A stretch of 45,673 bases of DNA from Bryobacter sp. GTDB taxonomy: Bacteria; Acidobacteriota; Terriglobia; Bryobacterales; Bryobacteraceae. Every line of letters begins with the position of its first letter. Position 1 is the stretch's first letter. Location of the stretch: contig JANXUM010000392.1 in assembly GCA_025356215.1 (NCBI GenBank), positions 1 through 45,673 of the forward strand. The letters are read 5' to 3'. Positions 1 to 12,918 of this stretch are shown here, piece by piece. Position numbers and translations under genes: made by a program. The notes below the pieces were generated by a model. The model saw only the letters and a program-made list of their open reading frames with translations. It was not told where the DNA came from and did not search any database.

Positions 1-1143
1 CGCCAACTGGAGCCGGTCCGCGCCCTGCACCAGATACCCTCCAGTGATCGCTTTCACCACCGGCTCATCCAGTCCTCCAACCGTCACGCGCAACAGCCGC
101 AGATTCTTCTTCGCCGCCAACAACGACAAAGCCTCCGGCGCGTACCCCGGTGCGGCCACCGCCTCAATAAAGGTCTTTGCGATCTCCTCCGCCGTCTCCG
201 CATCCACGATGCGATTGAACGCCAGCACTCCGCCAAACGCGCTCACCGGATCGGCCGCAAAGGCCTTGCGATAGCTCTCGGCAAGCGTCGCCGCCGTCGC
301 ACAGCCACATGGGTTCGTATGCTTGATAATCGCGCTGGCCGGTGAGTCAAACTCGCAAATCAACTGCCAGGCCGCGTCCAAATCGACAAGGTTGTTATAG
401 CTCAGCTCTTTGCCTTGCAGTTGTGCCGCGTTGGCGATCCCCACCTCGCCCGACGCATACAATGCCGCGCTCTGGTGAGGGTTCTCCCCATACCGCAGCG
501 TCATCTTCAGCGGAGCGTTGATCACCAGCCGGGCAGGATTCTCCACCGCGACCGGAATCTGCGTCAGCGTCCGCGTGATCGCCGAATCATAAGCCGCCGT
601 CAAAGAAAACGCCTGCTTAGCCAAGTCCCAATGCGTCTCAGGCGACAACTCCCCACCCAAAGCTCGCATCTCCGCCAGCAACGCCGGATACGTGGCCGCG
701 TCCGTCACCACCGCCACATCCTGATAATTCTTGGCCGCCGCGCGAATCATCGTCGGCCCGCCAATGTCGATGTTCTCGACCAACTCGTGCAGCTCCACGC
801 CCGGCTTGGCCGCGGTCTTCTCAAACGCGTACAGGTTCACCACTACCATGTCGATCAGCGGAATCCCGTGTACCTGCAGCGACGTCATATGCTCGGCCTT
901 CCCGCGCACCGCCAGCACCCCCGCCGCCACGCGCGGATGGATCGTCTTTACACGTCCGTCCAGCATCTCCGGGAAGCCCGTAAGGTCGCTCACCTCCATC
1001 ACGCTCAGCCCCGCCTCGCGCAGCAACGCCGCCGTGCCGCCGGTCGAAATCAACTCCACCCCCATCGCCGCCAACCCGCGGGCGAATTCCGCCAACCCCG
1101 TCTTGTCCGTAACGCTCAACAGAGCGCGCTGTATTTTTGCCAT
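1..1143 (-). CDS. purH: Bifunctional AICAR formyltransferase/IMP cyclohydrolase, partial (C-terminal end runs off the window)
   Basis: Reverse-strand translation from ATG at 1143 begins MAKIQRALLSVTDKTGLAEFARGLAAMGVELISTGGTAALLREAGL...VKTIHPRVAAGVLA...HGIPLIDMVVVNLYAFEKT...NIDIGGPTMIRAAAKNY, characteristic of PurH; no stop before window edge, so absent from the ORF track. Confidence 0.95.
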   Translation of the reverse strand, partial: MAKIQRALLSVTDKTGLAEFARGLAAMGVELISTGGTAALLREAGLSVMEVSDLTGFPEMLDGRVKTIHPRVAAGVLAVRGKAEHMTSLQVHGIPLIDMVVVNLYAFEKTAAKPGVELHELVENIDIGGPTMIRAAAKNYQDVAVVTDAATYPALLAEMRALGGELSPETHWDLAKQAFSLTAAYDSAITRTLTQIPVAVENPARLVINAPLKMTLRYGENPHQSAALYASGEVGIANAAQLQGKELSYNNLVDLDAAWQLICEFDSPASAIIKHTNPCGCATAATLAESYRKAFAADPVSAFGGVLAFNRIVDAETAEEIAKTFIEAVAAPGYAPEALSLLAAKKNLRLLRVTVGGLDEPVVKAITGGYLVQGADRLQLA

Positions 1144-1171
1144 TCCCATCCAGTATGGCAACCTAGTAGCA

Positions 1172-2185
1172 ATGACTCACTTGGTCACTTTGATTCCCGG
1201 CGACGGCATTGGCCCCGAAGTCGCCGCCGCCACTGAACGCGTCCTTGCCGCAACCGGCGTCGACATCCAATGGGACCGCGTAGAACTCTCCGCCGACCGC
1301 ATCCGCGCCACCGGCGAATCGCTCCCCGCCGATGTGCTGGCCTCACTGGAGAAGACCAAGGTGGGCCTCAAGGGCCCCGTCACAACCCCCGTTGGCGAAG
1401 GCTTCCAAAGCGTCAACGTCGCCCTGCGCAAGCGCCTGGACCTTTACGCCAACGTCCGTCCCGTCAAGTCGATGCCCGGCATCCACACCCGCTTTGACGA
1501 CGTCGATCTCGACATGGTCATCTTCCGCGAGAACACCGAAGACCTCTACGCCGGCATGGAGCACGAAGTGGTCACCGACGTGATCACATCGATCAAAGTC
1601 ATCACCCGCACCGCTTCAGCCCGCATCGCCAGAGCCGCCTTTCGCTTCGGCTCGCGCCATTTGCGCAAGAAGGTCACCGCCGTCCACAAAGCCAACATCA
1701 TGAAACTGGCCGACGGCCTCTTCCTTCGTTGTTGCCGTGAGGTGGCGGCGGACTACCCGCACTTGGTCTATAACGAACTCATCGTCGACAACGCGTCCAT
1801 GCAACTTGTATCGCGGCCTGAGCAGTTCGACATCCTCGTCATGCCCAACCTCTACGGCGACATTCTTTCGGACCTCGCCGCTGGTTTGGTCGGCGGACTT
1901 GGCGTCGTTCCGGGAGCCAATCTAGGCGACAACCACGCCATCTTTGAAAGCGTCCACGGCAGCGCCCCCGACATCGCGGGCAAAGGCCTCGCCAATCCTA
2001 CCGCGCTCATTCTCTCGAGCGTCATGATGCTTGAATATCTCAAGGAATTTGAAGCCGCCAAGGCCCTGCACGCCGCCATCCGCGAGACCTACAAAGAAGG
2101 CGATAGCCTGACCGGCGACGTCAAAGGCACCGCCTCGACAATGCAGTTCGCCGATGCCGTCATCCGGCACATCAAGCGGGCCTAA
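1172..2185 (+). CDS. icd: NAD-dependent isocitrate dehydrogenase family protein
   Basis: [17 protein letters not shown]...[39 protein letters not shown]...[27 protein letters not shown]; the ATG at 1172 is the likely start inside the longer ORF 731-2185. Confidence 0.9.
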   Translation: MTHLVTLIPGDGIGPEVAAATERVLAATGVDIQWDRVELSADRIRATGESLPADVLASLEKTKVGLKGPVTTPVGEGFQSVNVALRKRLDLYANVRPVKSMPGIHTRFDDVDLDMVIFRENTEDLYAGMEHEVVTDVITSIKVITRTASARIARAAFRFGSRHLRKKVTAVHKANIMKLADGLFLRCCREVAADYPHLVYNELIVDNASMQLVSRPEQFDILVMPNLYGDILSDLAAGLVGGLGVVPGANLGDNHAIFESVHGSAPDIAGKGLANPTALILSSVMMLEYLKEFEAAKALHAAIRETYKEGDSLTGDVKGTASTMQFADAVIRHIKRA

Positions 2186-2188
2186 AGC

Positions 2189-2223
2189 GGCAAGAGGGGC
2201 ACCCAGCGGGTGCCCCTCTTGCC
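2189..2223. terminator. Strong perfect hairpin between convergent icd and gap; likely bidirectional transcription terminator
   Basis: GGCAAGAGGGGCACCC-AGC-GGGTGCCCCTCTTGCC: 16-bp perfect arms, 3-nt loop, directly after the icd stop and 17 bp beyond the gap stop. Confidence 0.8.
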
Positions 2224-2240
2224 AAACTGCAGCCTGATCT

Positions 2241-3245
<1,005 letters not shown>

Positions 3246-3266
3246 TTAGAATACCAAGGCGGCGCT

Positions 3267-4688
3267 TCAAGCCAACAGCTCCTTGACGACTCTCCCATGT
3301 ACGTCGGTGAGCCTGAAGTCGCGTCCCGCGTAGCGATAAGTAAAGCGCTCGTGGTCGAATCCCAACTGGTGCAGCAGCGTCGCGTGCAGGTCGTGAACGT
3401 GCACTTTGTTCTCCGCCGCCGCAAAGCCGAACTCGTCGGTCGCCCCATGCACATAGCCGCGCTTCAAGCCCGCCCCGGCCAGCCACATCGAGAATCCGTA
3501 GGGATTGTGATCGCGACCGTTGCTCATGCCGGAGTTGGCTCCCAGGTCGGGCAGCTCCACAGTCGGCGTCCGTCCGAACTCCCCGCCCCAGATCACCAGC
3601 GTGTCTTCCAACATCCCGCGTTGCTTCAAATCTTTAAGCAAGGCGGCGATCGGTTGATCGCACTCGCGCGCCAGCCGCCCGTGGTTGGTCTTGATGTCGT
3701 CGTGGCTGTCCCACGGCTGCCCCGCCCCGTGCCACACCTGCACAAAGCGCACGCCGCGCTCCAGCAGGCGCCGCGCGATCATCATCTGCCGCCCTTGCAA
3801 ACCGTCGCCGTACATCTCACGCACGCTAGCCGGCTCGCGGGTCAGATCGAAGGCGTCGTCGGCCTCCATCTGCATCCGGTAGGCGAGTTCAAAGGATTGC
3901 ACTCGCGACTCAAGCATCGCGTCGTTCTGGCGGCGCTCCTGATAATCCTTGTTCAGCTCGTTCAATAGATCCAGTTGCCGTCGCTGGCCAGGGCGAGATG
4001 TCGCGTGATTGCGAATGTTCTCGATTAACTTCTCAATTTGTGTCTCTCGCGTGTCGATGTGCGTTGCCTGATACGCGCCGGGCAAAAACGCCGAACGCCA
4101 GTTCTGGTTGCCCTGCGTCGGAAGGCCGTCCGGACACAACACGATAAAGCCCGGCAGATTTTCATTTTCTGAACCAAGCCCATAGGTCAACCAAGATCCG
4201 AAACTAGGCCGCACCTGCCGCGTGTCGCCGCAATTCATCATCATCAGCGACGGCTCGTGATTCGGGATGTCGGTGTGCATTGAGCGGATCACACACAGGT
4301 CGTCGACGCAGCTGCCCACCTGCGCAAACGCATCGCTCACCTCAATGCCGCTCTTGCCGTAAGGCTTAAAGGCGAACTGCGACGGAAAAGCCGCGCCTGT
4401 TCGCCGCTCTGTTTTCAGCGTGATCGGGATCGGCTTGCCGGCGTATTTCTGCAAGGCTGGCTTGGGGTCCCACGTGTCGACGTGCGAGCAGCCGCCGTTC
4501 ATAAATAAGTGGATAACGCGCTTGGCTTTAAACGGCAGTGGAGCGGGCTTCGGGCGCAGCGGATTCAAGTCTGCGGCGGGAGCCAGCATCGACGTAAGCG
4601 CGACGCTGCCCATGCCCATGCCGCATTGGCGCAGCATGTCGCGGCGGGTAGTGAAGAGGTCTCGGATGGACATTGCAGATTTCCTCAT
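3267..4688 (-). CDS. DUF1501 domain-containing protein (sulfatase-like, Tat-type N-terminus)
   Basis: TTRRDMLRQCGMGMGSVALTSML twin-Arg-like signal, VIHLFMNGGCSHVDTWDPKPALQKYAGKPIP, WGGEFGRTPTVE...GRDHNPYGFSMWLAGAGLKRGYVHGATDEFGF; abuts the upstream PSD1 gene as expected for this pair. Confidence 0.93.
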   Translation of the reverse strand: MRKSAMSIRDLFTTRRDMLRQCGMGMGSVALTSMLAPAADLNPLRPKPAPLPFKAKRVIHLFMNGGCSHVDTWDPKPALQKYAGKPIPITLKTERRTGAAFPSQFAFKPYGKSGIEVSDAFAQVGSCVDDLCVIRSMHTDIPNHEPSLMMMNCGDTRQVRPSFGSWLTYGLGSENENLPGFIVLCPDGLPTQGNQNWRSAFLPGAYQATHIDTRETQIEKLIENIRNHATSRPGQRRQLDLLNELNKDYQERRQNDAMLESRVQSFELAYRMQMEADDAFDLTREPASVREMYGDGLQGRQMMIARRLLERGVRFVQVWHGAGQPWDSHDDIKTNHGRLARECDQPIAALLKDLKQRGMLEDTLVIWGGEFGRTPTVELPDLGANSGMSNGRDHNPYGFSMWLAGAGLKRGYVHGATDEFGFAAAENKVHVHDLHATLLHQLGFDHERFTYRYAGRDFRLTDVHGRVVKELLA

Positions 4689-7559
<2,871 letters not shown>

Positions 7560-7560
7560 T

Positions 7561-8343
7561 TTAGGGCTTTACTGGCCTCGGTCCATCCACCGTCTGGCCA
7601 CCCAACCCCGCATAGCTTTCGCGAATCTTCACCACCTTACTGCTCTTGAAAGTCAGAAAGGTAATCTTGCCCGGCGCTTGCCCATAGACCCAGTCTTCGG
7701 TCTCGTCGCCGTCCTTGGATTCGCGGCTTTTCAAGCGCGGCTTACCGATCGCCAGAATCACTTGATCCTTGTCCATGCCCTCGATCACCCGCTTCTCCAG
7801 GACCGCCTTTTTCGTCTCGGGCGGCAGGGAATCCACATAGGCCGCGGTCGCCGTCTGCTTGTCAAAATCGAAGAGCGGCCTCAACAGCTTCTTCATCTCC
7901 GCCGAATCCACCGCCGGCACGCCCTTGGCAAATCTCACCACCAGGGTTGTCCCGAGAGTGGCTTGCCCAGACGGTCCCCGCTGCTGCCCGCCACCATTGC
8001 CCATGCCCACCTGCACGTGGTCGTACCACTTGGCGCCGCTCTTGAGGCCACCATTGATCTCGAGCGTGATCTTGTCGTTGTCGATGTCCACTTTGGTGAT
8101 TTGCACCAGGTCCCCAGCCCGCGCCGCCGGGCCGCGCTCCTTGGCCGCCTCGTCCCATTGCTCCTTGTGCGACTTGCCGCCCAGGTCATAGTCCAGCGCT
8201 TTCTTCGATCGCGGCAGCATCACTTTCACCGTCGCGTATTCCGAGCTCAATCCGCGAATCAATTCGACGCGTTGTTCGGGCGTAAGTTTCTCGTTCGCGC
8301 CAAAGGCGAGCGAGGCGATCAGGATCAGGCGGAGCAACAGCAT
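7561..8343 (-). CDS. Hypothetical secreted protein
   Basis: 260-aa ORF with N-terminal hydrophobic segment (MLLLRLILIASLAFGANEKL), 1 nt upstream of the PSD1 start in the same operon; no family recognised. Confidence 0.8.
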   Translation of the reverse strand: MLLLRLILIASLAFGANEKLTPEQRVELIRGLSSEYATVKVMLPRSKKALDYDLGGKSHKEQWDEAAKERGPAARAGDLVQITKVDIDNDKITLEINGGLKSGAKWYDHVQVGMGNGGGQQRGPSGQATLGTTLVVRFAKGVPAVDSAEMKKLLRPLFDFDKQTATAAYVDSLPPETKKAVLEKRVIEGMDKDQVILAIGKPRLKSRESKDGDETEDWVYGQAPGKITFLTFKSSKVVKIRESYAGLGGQTVDGPRPVKP

Positions 8344-9180
8344 TTACTCGTCCTCCTCGAACATCTGGGGCCGGGTCGTGTCGATCGGCGCCTTAAACAG
8401 ACACCATCCTAATACTGGCAGCACTAGCGTGGTGAGCAGGCCGGCTTCGGGGCCATAGTCCCCACCGCTCCACAGCGGGCCAACATTCCACTTAAGCAGC
8501 AAGCCCGTTGTCACCATCTTAAATCCGCTAACGTTGGTGCCCAATAGCGGCAAGGCCCAGTTCCAGCCAAAGTGTACGCCAATCGGCAGCCATAGATCGC
8601 CACTGCGCAGAAAGCACAGCCCCAGAAAGACTCCCCACAAGAAGGTGTTGAAGAACGACATCCAACCGGCACTCAGGTTGTTGGAATGCGCGGCTGCGAA
8701 AAGGACGCCGATCGGCAGTAGTGTCGAAAAGGCACCCATCCGCCGCATCAGCAACTGGAAGGCGTAGCCATGAAAGAGCAATTCTTCCCCGACCGCGCCA
8801 AAGACAAAGACCAGCGAGACAAAGATCAAGCTTGGCAGGGAGAAATTCCGCTCAGGATCCTTGCTCACCGTGGCCACTCCCAGCAGCACCGGAAGGCCCG
8901 TCACCGCCAACGCGCTAACGAGACCTCCCAAGACACCAATCCCCAGATTTCGCAACGAGCCCACACGCCACGCCAGGCCCACGCCGCTTAAGCCCTCGCG
9001 CTCGTAGATGCGCAAGGACAGACCGTTGGCTACTGCGGCGGATGCGAATGTCGCCATCGCCGCCTGCACCAAAAGCCCCGCCCAGCCCATCAGCATCGAG
9101 ACGAACTGTAGCGTAAGGATTCCGGTGATCGCAAAGATCCCGACCCTCAACCCCAGCCCGGCATGGCTAAGCTTAGGCAC
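8344..9180 (-). CDS. CPBP family intramembrane glutamic endopeptidase (Rce1/CaaX-like)
   Basis: Multi-TM protein with GAVGEELLFHGYAFQLLMRR and later FAAAHSNN / GVHFGWNW motifs typical of CPBP proteases. Confidence 0.85.
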   Translation of the reverse strand: MPKLSHAGLGLRVGIFAITGILTLQFVSMLMGWAGLLVQAAMATFASAAVANGLSLRIYEREGLSGVGLAWRVGSLRNLGIGVLGGLVSALAVTGLPVLLGVATVSKDPERNFSLPSLIFVSLVFVFGAVGEELLFHGYAFQLLMRRMGAFSTLLPIGVLFAAAHSNNLSAGWMSFFNTFLWGVFLGLCFLRSGDLWLPIGVHFGWNWALPLLGTNVSGFKMVTTGLLLKWNVGPLWSGGDYGPEAGLLTTLVLPVLGWCLFKAPIDTTRPQMFEEDE

Positions 9181-10195
9181 TCACGTTAACCTTTACACCG
9201 GCCGGCGCCACGCGGAAGTCCAACACGGTCGCTCCCAACTCACGCACCACCTGGCTCACCCGTTCTTTGGCGCCGGGCTCAACAAGTACAAACATGCAGC
9301 CGCCGCCGCCGGCCCCGCAAACCTTGGACCCCTTGGCCCCCGCCTTCTTCGTCTGCTCGGTCAAGGCGTCGATCAACTCGGTCGAGATCGTGGGCGCGTT
9401 CTTGCGCCGGAAGCTCCACTCCTCGCGCAACAACCGGCCCACCTCGCCCCAGTCGGCCTTCTCCAGCGCCCCGCGCATGCCGTTGGCAATCGACGAGATC
9501 TTCTCAAAATTACGCCGCACCTGCTTGTCGCCGTCGATATACAGCTTCGTCACTTCCCAGTTGTTGATGCCGCTATTGCGTGGCTTGCCGGTATAGACCA
9601 GGACACCGCGGGCTTCAAGATCCGCATGGTCCACCGTGATCTCTTTGCGTGCGATGCCGTCGCAGCCAAGCTCGATGGCGCTCACGCGACCATACATTGC
9701 GGGGTAGTAATCCTGGCAGCCGGTGGGCACCTGGATGATCTGCGCCTCGACATTCTGCGCCACCTCGCGGATCTTCTCAAGGCTGTAGCCGCGCTTTGTC
9801 AACTTGTTCAGCGCCGCGCCCAAAGTGATCAATAGAGAAGAACTGCCGCTGATGCCGGCCCCCGCCGGTGCCTCGCTGTTCGTCGTCAAATTCAGGCCCA
9901 TCTCTGGGCGATACCAGCGCAGCGCCAGGGCCAGTAGCGGAAGCTTGTGCTTCTTGGCCGCCACCAGCGCGTCGATGTTCTCATACTCTTCACGCCCGCC
10001 CATGTCGAGCGTCTCGATTACGATTTTCGAGTCAGATCGCGTCTCGATCGTCGCGTGCGTGTAAAGGTTCAGACCGAAATTGACGGTCACCGCATGGTCG
10101 TGGTTCAGGTAGAGCGGCCAGATGTCGAGGGTTCCGCCAGCCAGATCCACGCGGCAAGGCGATTTTGCAACTATTTTCATCTTCTCAATCGCCAT
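9173..10195 (-). CDS. GHMP-family kinase (sugar/heptose kinase-like)
   Basis: MAIEKMKIVAKSPCRVDLAGGTLDIWPLYLN, EAPAGAGISGSSSLLITLGAAL (GHMP ATP motif), GSKVCGAGGGGCMFVLVEPG C-terminal motif; ATG at 10195 inside the longer ORF 9173-10747. Confidence 0.88.
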   Translation of the reverse strand: MAIEKMKIVAKSPCRVDLAGGTLDIWPLYLNHDHAVTVNFGLNLYTHATIETRSDSKIVIETLDMGGREEYENIDALVAAKKHKLPLLALALRWYRPEMGLNLTTNSEAPAGAGISGSSSLLITLGAALNKLTKRGYSLEKIREVAQNVEAQIIQVPTGCQDYYPAMYGRVSAIELGCDGIARKEITVDHADLEARGVLVYTGKPRNSGINNWEVTKLYIDGDKQVRRNFEKISSIANGMRGALEKADWGEVGRLLREEWSFRRKNAPTISTELIDALTEQTKKAGAKGSKVCGAGGGGCMFVLVEPGAKERVSQVVRELGATVLDFRVAPAGVKVNVSA

Positions 10196-10656
10196 GTTCC
10201 CACAAAGAGAATTCCGCACCCTACGGCGAGTGCGATTAAGTCTTCGTCCGTCGTGTGCTCCCCGATCCAAAGCTTCCATTCGTAGGGCAGATAGCGGCTG
10301 AAGATTACAAATGCTCCCAAGCCCGCAAACAGTGCCCGAGGAACCCAGGCCTTCACCCGTTGCGCCATCAACGCGCCTGTCACGCCCATCCAGGCGTTGG
10401 CGGCGACGACCGCCCACGGAGGGAAAACCCAGAAGGGTACCGAGCTTGTCAGGTTGACGATCAGCACCGCCAGCCAAGTGGTACCTAGCGTGGCCCCTAC
10501 GGCCCAGCGCCAGTCTCGAACCTGCGCCCCGATCGCCAACCCGAAGAACCCATAACCCACGATCACCATCGGGTTCATGAACGCATAGCCCATGCTCCAA
10601 GGCAGGTAGCCGCACATGGTGGCCACCCACACGACGATTAAGGGAATTGTTGGCAT
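10177..10656 (-). CDS. Hypothetical membrane protein
   Basis: 159-aa ORF with several hydrophobic helices; overlaps the GHMP kinase start by 19 bp (operon-like). Confidence 0.65.
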   Translation of the reverse strand: MPTIPLIVVWVATMCGYLPWSMGYAFMNPMVIVGYGFFGLAIGAQVRDWRWAVGATLGTTWLAVLIVNLTSSVPFWVFPPWAVVAANAWMGVTGALMAQRVKAWVPRALFAGLGAFVIFSRYLPYEWKLWIGEHTTDEDLIALAVGCGILFVGTWRLRR

Positions 10657-10664
10657 ATTTAAGT

Positions 10665-11189
10665 ATGGCCATTCGACGCATCATCGAACTCGGCGATCCT
10701 CTATTGCGCGAAAGCTCGCTGATGGTTACGGTGACCGCGGACGCCATCCCGGTGCTAGAGGATTTGCGCGATACGCTGCATCAGTTCCAGCGCACCCACG
10801 GTTTCGGCCGCGGCATTGCCGCCATCCAGATCGGCGTCCCCAAGAGGGTCATCTATATCGAGATCGATGGTCGGGCTTACGAATTGATCAACCCAAGCTT
10901 CGACTGGCTCAGCGACGACAAGTTCACCATGTGGGACGACTGCTTCAGTTTCCCCAACCTGATGGTGTGTCTCGAGCGCAGCAAGGCCGTTCGCTTGCGG
11001 CATCAGGACCGCAACGGAACCTGGCTTGTCATCGAGGCTGCGGACGCCTTCGCCGAGCTACTGCAGCACGAGGTGGACCATTTGGACGGAGTCCTGTCGA
11101 TCGACCGGGCGCTCGATCCGAAACACTCTTTTATGACCCGGAGTCAATACCTTAGAACAAACCAACAAGAATCCCTTAGCCTCGTCTAG
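10665..11189 (+). CDS. Peptide deformylase family protein (divergent motif 2)
   Basis: GRGIAAIQIGVPKRVIYIEI (motif 1 GxGxAAxQ), WDDCFSFP (motif 2 position), LLQHEVDHLDGVL (HExDH). Confidence 0.85.
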   Translation: MAIRRIIELGDPLLRESSLMVTVTADAIPVLEDLRDTLHQFQRTHGFGRGIAAIQIGVPKRVIYIEIDGRAYELINPSFDWLSDDKFTMWDDCFSFPNLMVCLERSKAVRLRHQDRNGTWLVIEAADAFAELLQHEVDHLDGVLSIDRALDPKHSFMTRSQYLRTNQQESLSLV

Positions 11190-11274
11190 GGCAATTTTTG
11201 AAATGCCGATTCATAATTGGCTGGCCGCGTATGGCCGATAGGTTAGTTACAAGCAGCAAAAGGCACTAACAACA

Positions 11275-11652
11275 ATGCAAGACCGGCGAGTCAATCCGCG
11301 CATGCTGTGCGCGGATCTAGTAAAAATCGAATGGCGCGACAAGGCGGGTAAACCCCACACTGCCGTTGCCAACCTGGAAGACATCTCCTTGTCTGGAGCT
11401 TGTCTGCAGATGGAAGAAGATGTCCCACTGCAATGCGTCGTCACCATCACTCACGAGCACGGTGACCTGCAAGGGCGTGTCCGCTACTGTGTCTTTAAGG
11501 ATATTGGCTTTTTTTTGGGTGTTGAGTTTGACCCTGGCTATCGGTGGAGCGCCAAGCAGTTCAAACCCATGCATCTGCTGGATCCACGCCGTCTGTCCGA
11601 CCTCAAAAAACAGGCCTTGGCTGCCGCAGAAGGTTCCGTCGCCCTCACCTAA
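11275..11652 (+). CDS. PilZ domain-containing protein
   Basis: N-terminal DRRVNPR (RxxxR-like) and EDISLSGACLQ (DxSxxG), consistent with PilZ c-di-GMP binding domains. Confidence 0.8.
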   Translation: MQDRRVNPRMLCADLVKIEWRDKAGKPHTAVANLEDISLSGACLQMEEDVPLQCVVTITHEHGDLQGRVRYCVFKDIGFFLGVEFDPGYRWSAKQFKPMHLLDPRRLSDLKKQALAAAEGSVALT

Positions 11653-12918
11653 CTAAATGAATTTGTACTGCCCTGGGACGGGCAGCGGAGTCGCCGGCAT
11701 CTTGAGGTCGTAGCCAAATTCTTTCGGGCTCAGATCCAGTTGCGAAGCCATCACCTGGTCCCAGGTCAACGCTTCGCCACTGTAGGCGCTCTCTCGCGCC
11801 ATGATGCAAGTCATCGTACTCTCGGCCACCGTCATCGCATGATTGATAAACGGCCCGTCGCCCCGGATGCTCCGCGTCATCGCCACATGCTCGGCCACGT
11901 AAGGGTTGATATCCTTCGTCCCCATGTCACGGCAGTTACTGCTGCCTTTGGCCCCAACCACCATCTCGCTGACATTCGTGTAGAGGCCTTTGGGAAACTG
12001 CCGACAGTAGCTGGATAGCCGGACGCCATTGGCGTATTCAAAGTCGGCCGAAATGTGGTCGAAAATATTGCCGTGGATGTCGTCCTTGGGCCTCCACGCC
12101 GCGCCGCCAGTGGCCGTTACTTTCACGGGATGTGCGCCCATCAACCAATTGATGACGTCGATGTTGTGCACGTGTTGCTCGACAATTTGGTCTCCGCCAA
12201 TCCAAACGTAGCTGTACCAATTGCGATGCTGCCAAGTCATATCGGGCATCTTCGGGTCTCGCCCCTTGGGCTGCTGAATCACCGGCGTGCCCACCCAATA
12301 GGCGTATGCCGCTCGCAGATCGCCGATCGCGCCGTTCTGGATCTTTTCGACCGTTTCCACGTATTCGCGCTGGAAGCGCCGCTGTGCCCCGCTGACGACG
12401 GTTAGCTTCTTCTCTTCACTCTTCTTAGCCGCCGCCATAAAGCGCCGTACCCCCACCGGGTCTGTCGCGAAGGGCTTCTCGCAAAACACGTGCTTACCCG
12501 CCTCCACCGCCGCCTCAAAGTGCATGGGGCGATATCCCGGCGGCGTACAGAGCATCACCACGTCGACGCCGCTGGCGATCACCTTTTTATAGGCGTCAAA
12601 GCCAGTAAATCGATGCTCCGCATCCACCTTGACACGGTCGGCGGTCTTAGGAAAACGATTGGCGTCTTGCAGCCAGACCAAGTTGGTTTCGAGCTTGTCT
12701 TCAAACAGATCGCCGATCGAGACCAGCTCTACATTCGGGTCGGCGCTCAGTAGATCCACCGCCGCCTGCCTACCCCGCCCGCCTGCGCCGACAAGGCCCG
12801 CCTTGAGCTTTTCAGGTCCCGCACCGCGCACCAACTCGGGCCGGATAATCGTGAAGGCACCCGCGCCGAGAAAAGCCCGGCGGTCCTTCAGCGACTGCGG
12901 TAAATTGGGAAACTCCAT
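11653..12918 (-). CDS. Gfo/Idh/MocA family oxidoreductase
   Basis: LKAGLVGAGGRGRQAAVDLLSADPNVELVSIGD Rossmann motif; VMLCTPPGYRPMHFEAAVEAGKHVFCEKPFATDPVGVRRFMAAA. Confidence 0.95.
   Translation of the reverse strand: MEFPNLPQSLKDRRAFLGAGAFTIIRPELVRGAGPEKLKAGLVGAGGRGRQAAVDLLSADPNVELVSIGDLFEDKLETNLVWLQDANRFPKTADRVKVDAEHRFTGFDAYKKVIASGVDVVMLCTPPGYRPMHFEAAVEAGKHVFCEKPFATDPVGVRRFMAAAKKSEEKKLTVVSGAQRRFQREYVETVEKIQNGAIGDLRAAYAYWVGTPVIQQPKGRDPKMPDMTWQHRNWYSYVWIGGDQIVEQHVHNIDVINWLMGAHPVKVTATGGAAWRPKDDIHGNIFDHISADFEYANGVRLSSYCRQFPKGLYTNVSEMVVGAKGSSNCRDMGTKDINPYVAEHVAMTRSIRGDGPFINHAMTVAESTMTCIMARESAYSGEALTWDQVMASQLDLSPKEFGYDLKMPATPLPVPGQYKFI

Noticed and set aside
415-1236. Long plus-strand ORFs (273 aa, and the upstream part of 731-2185) opposite purH
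   Set aside because: Arg/His/Pro/Ser-rich translations antisense to a clear purH; typical GC-rich shadow ORFs.
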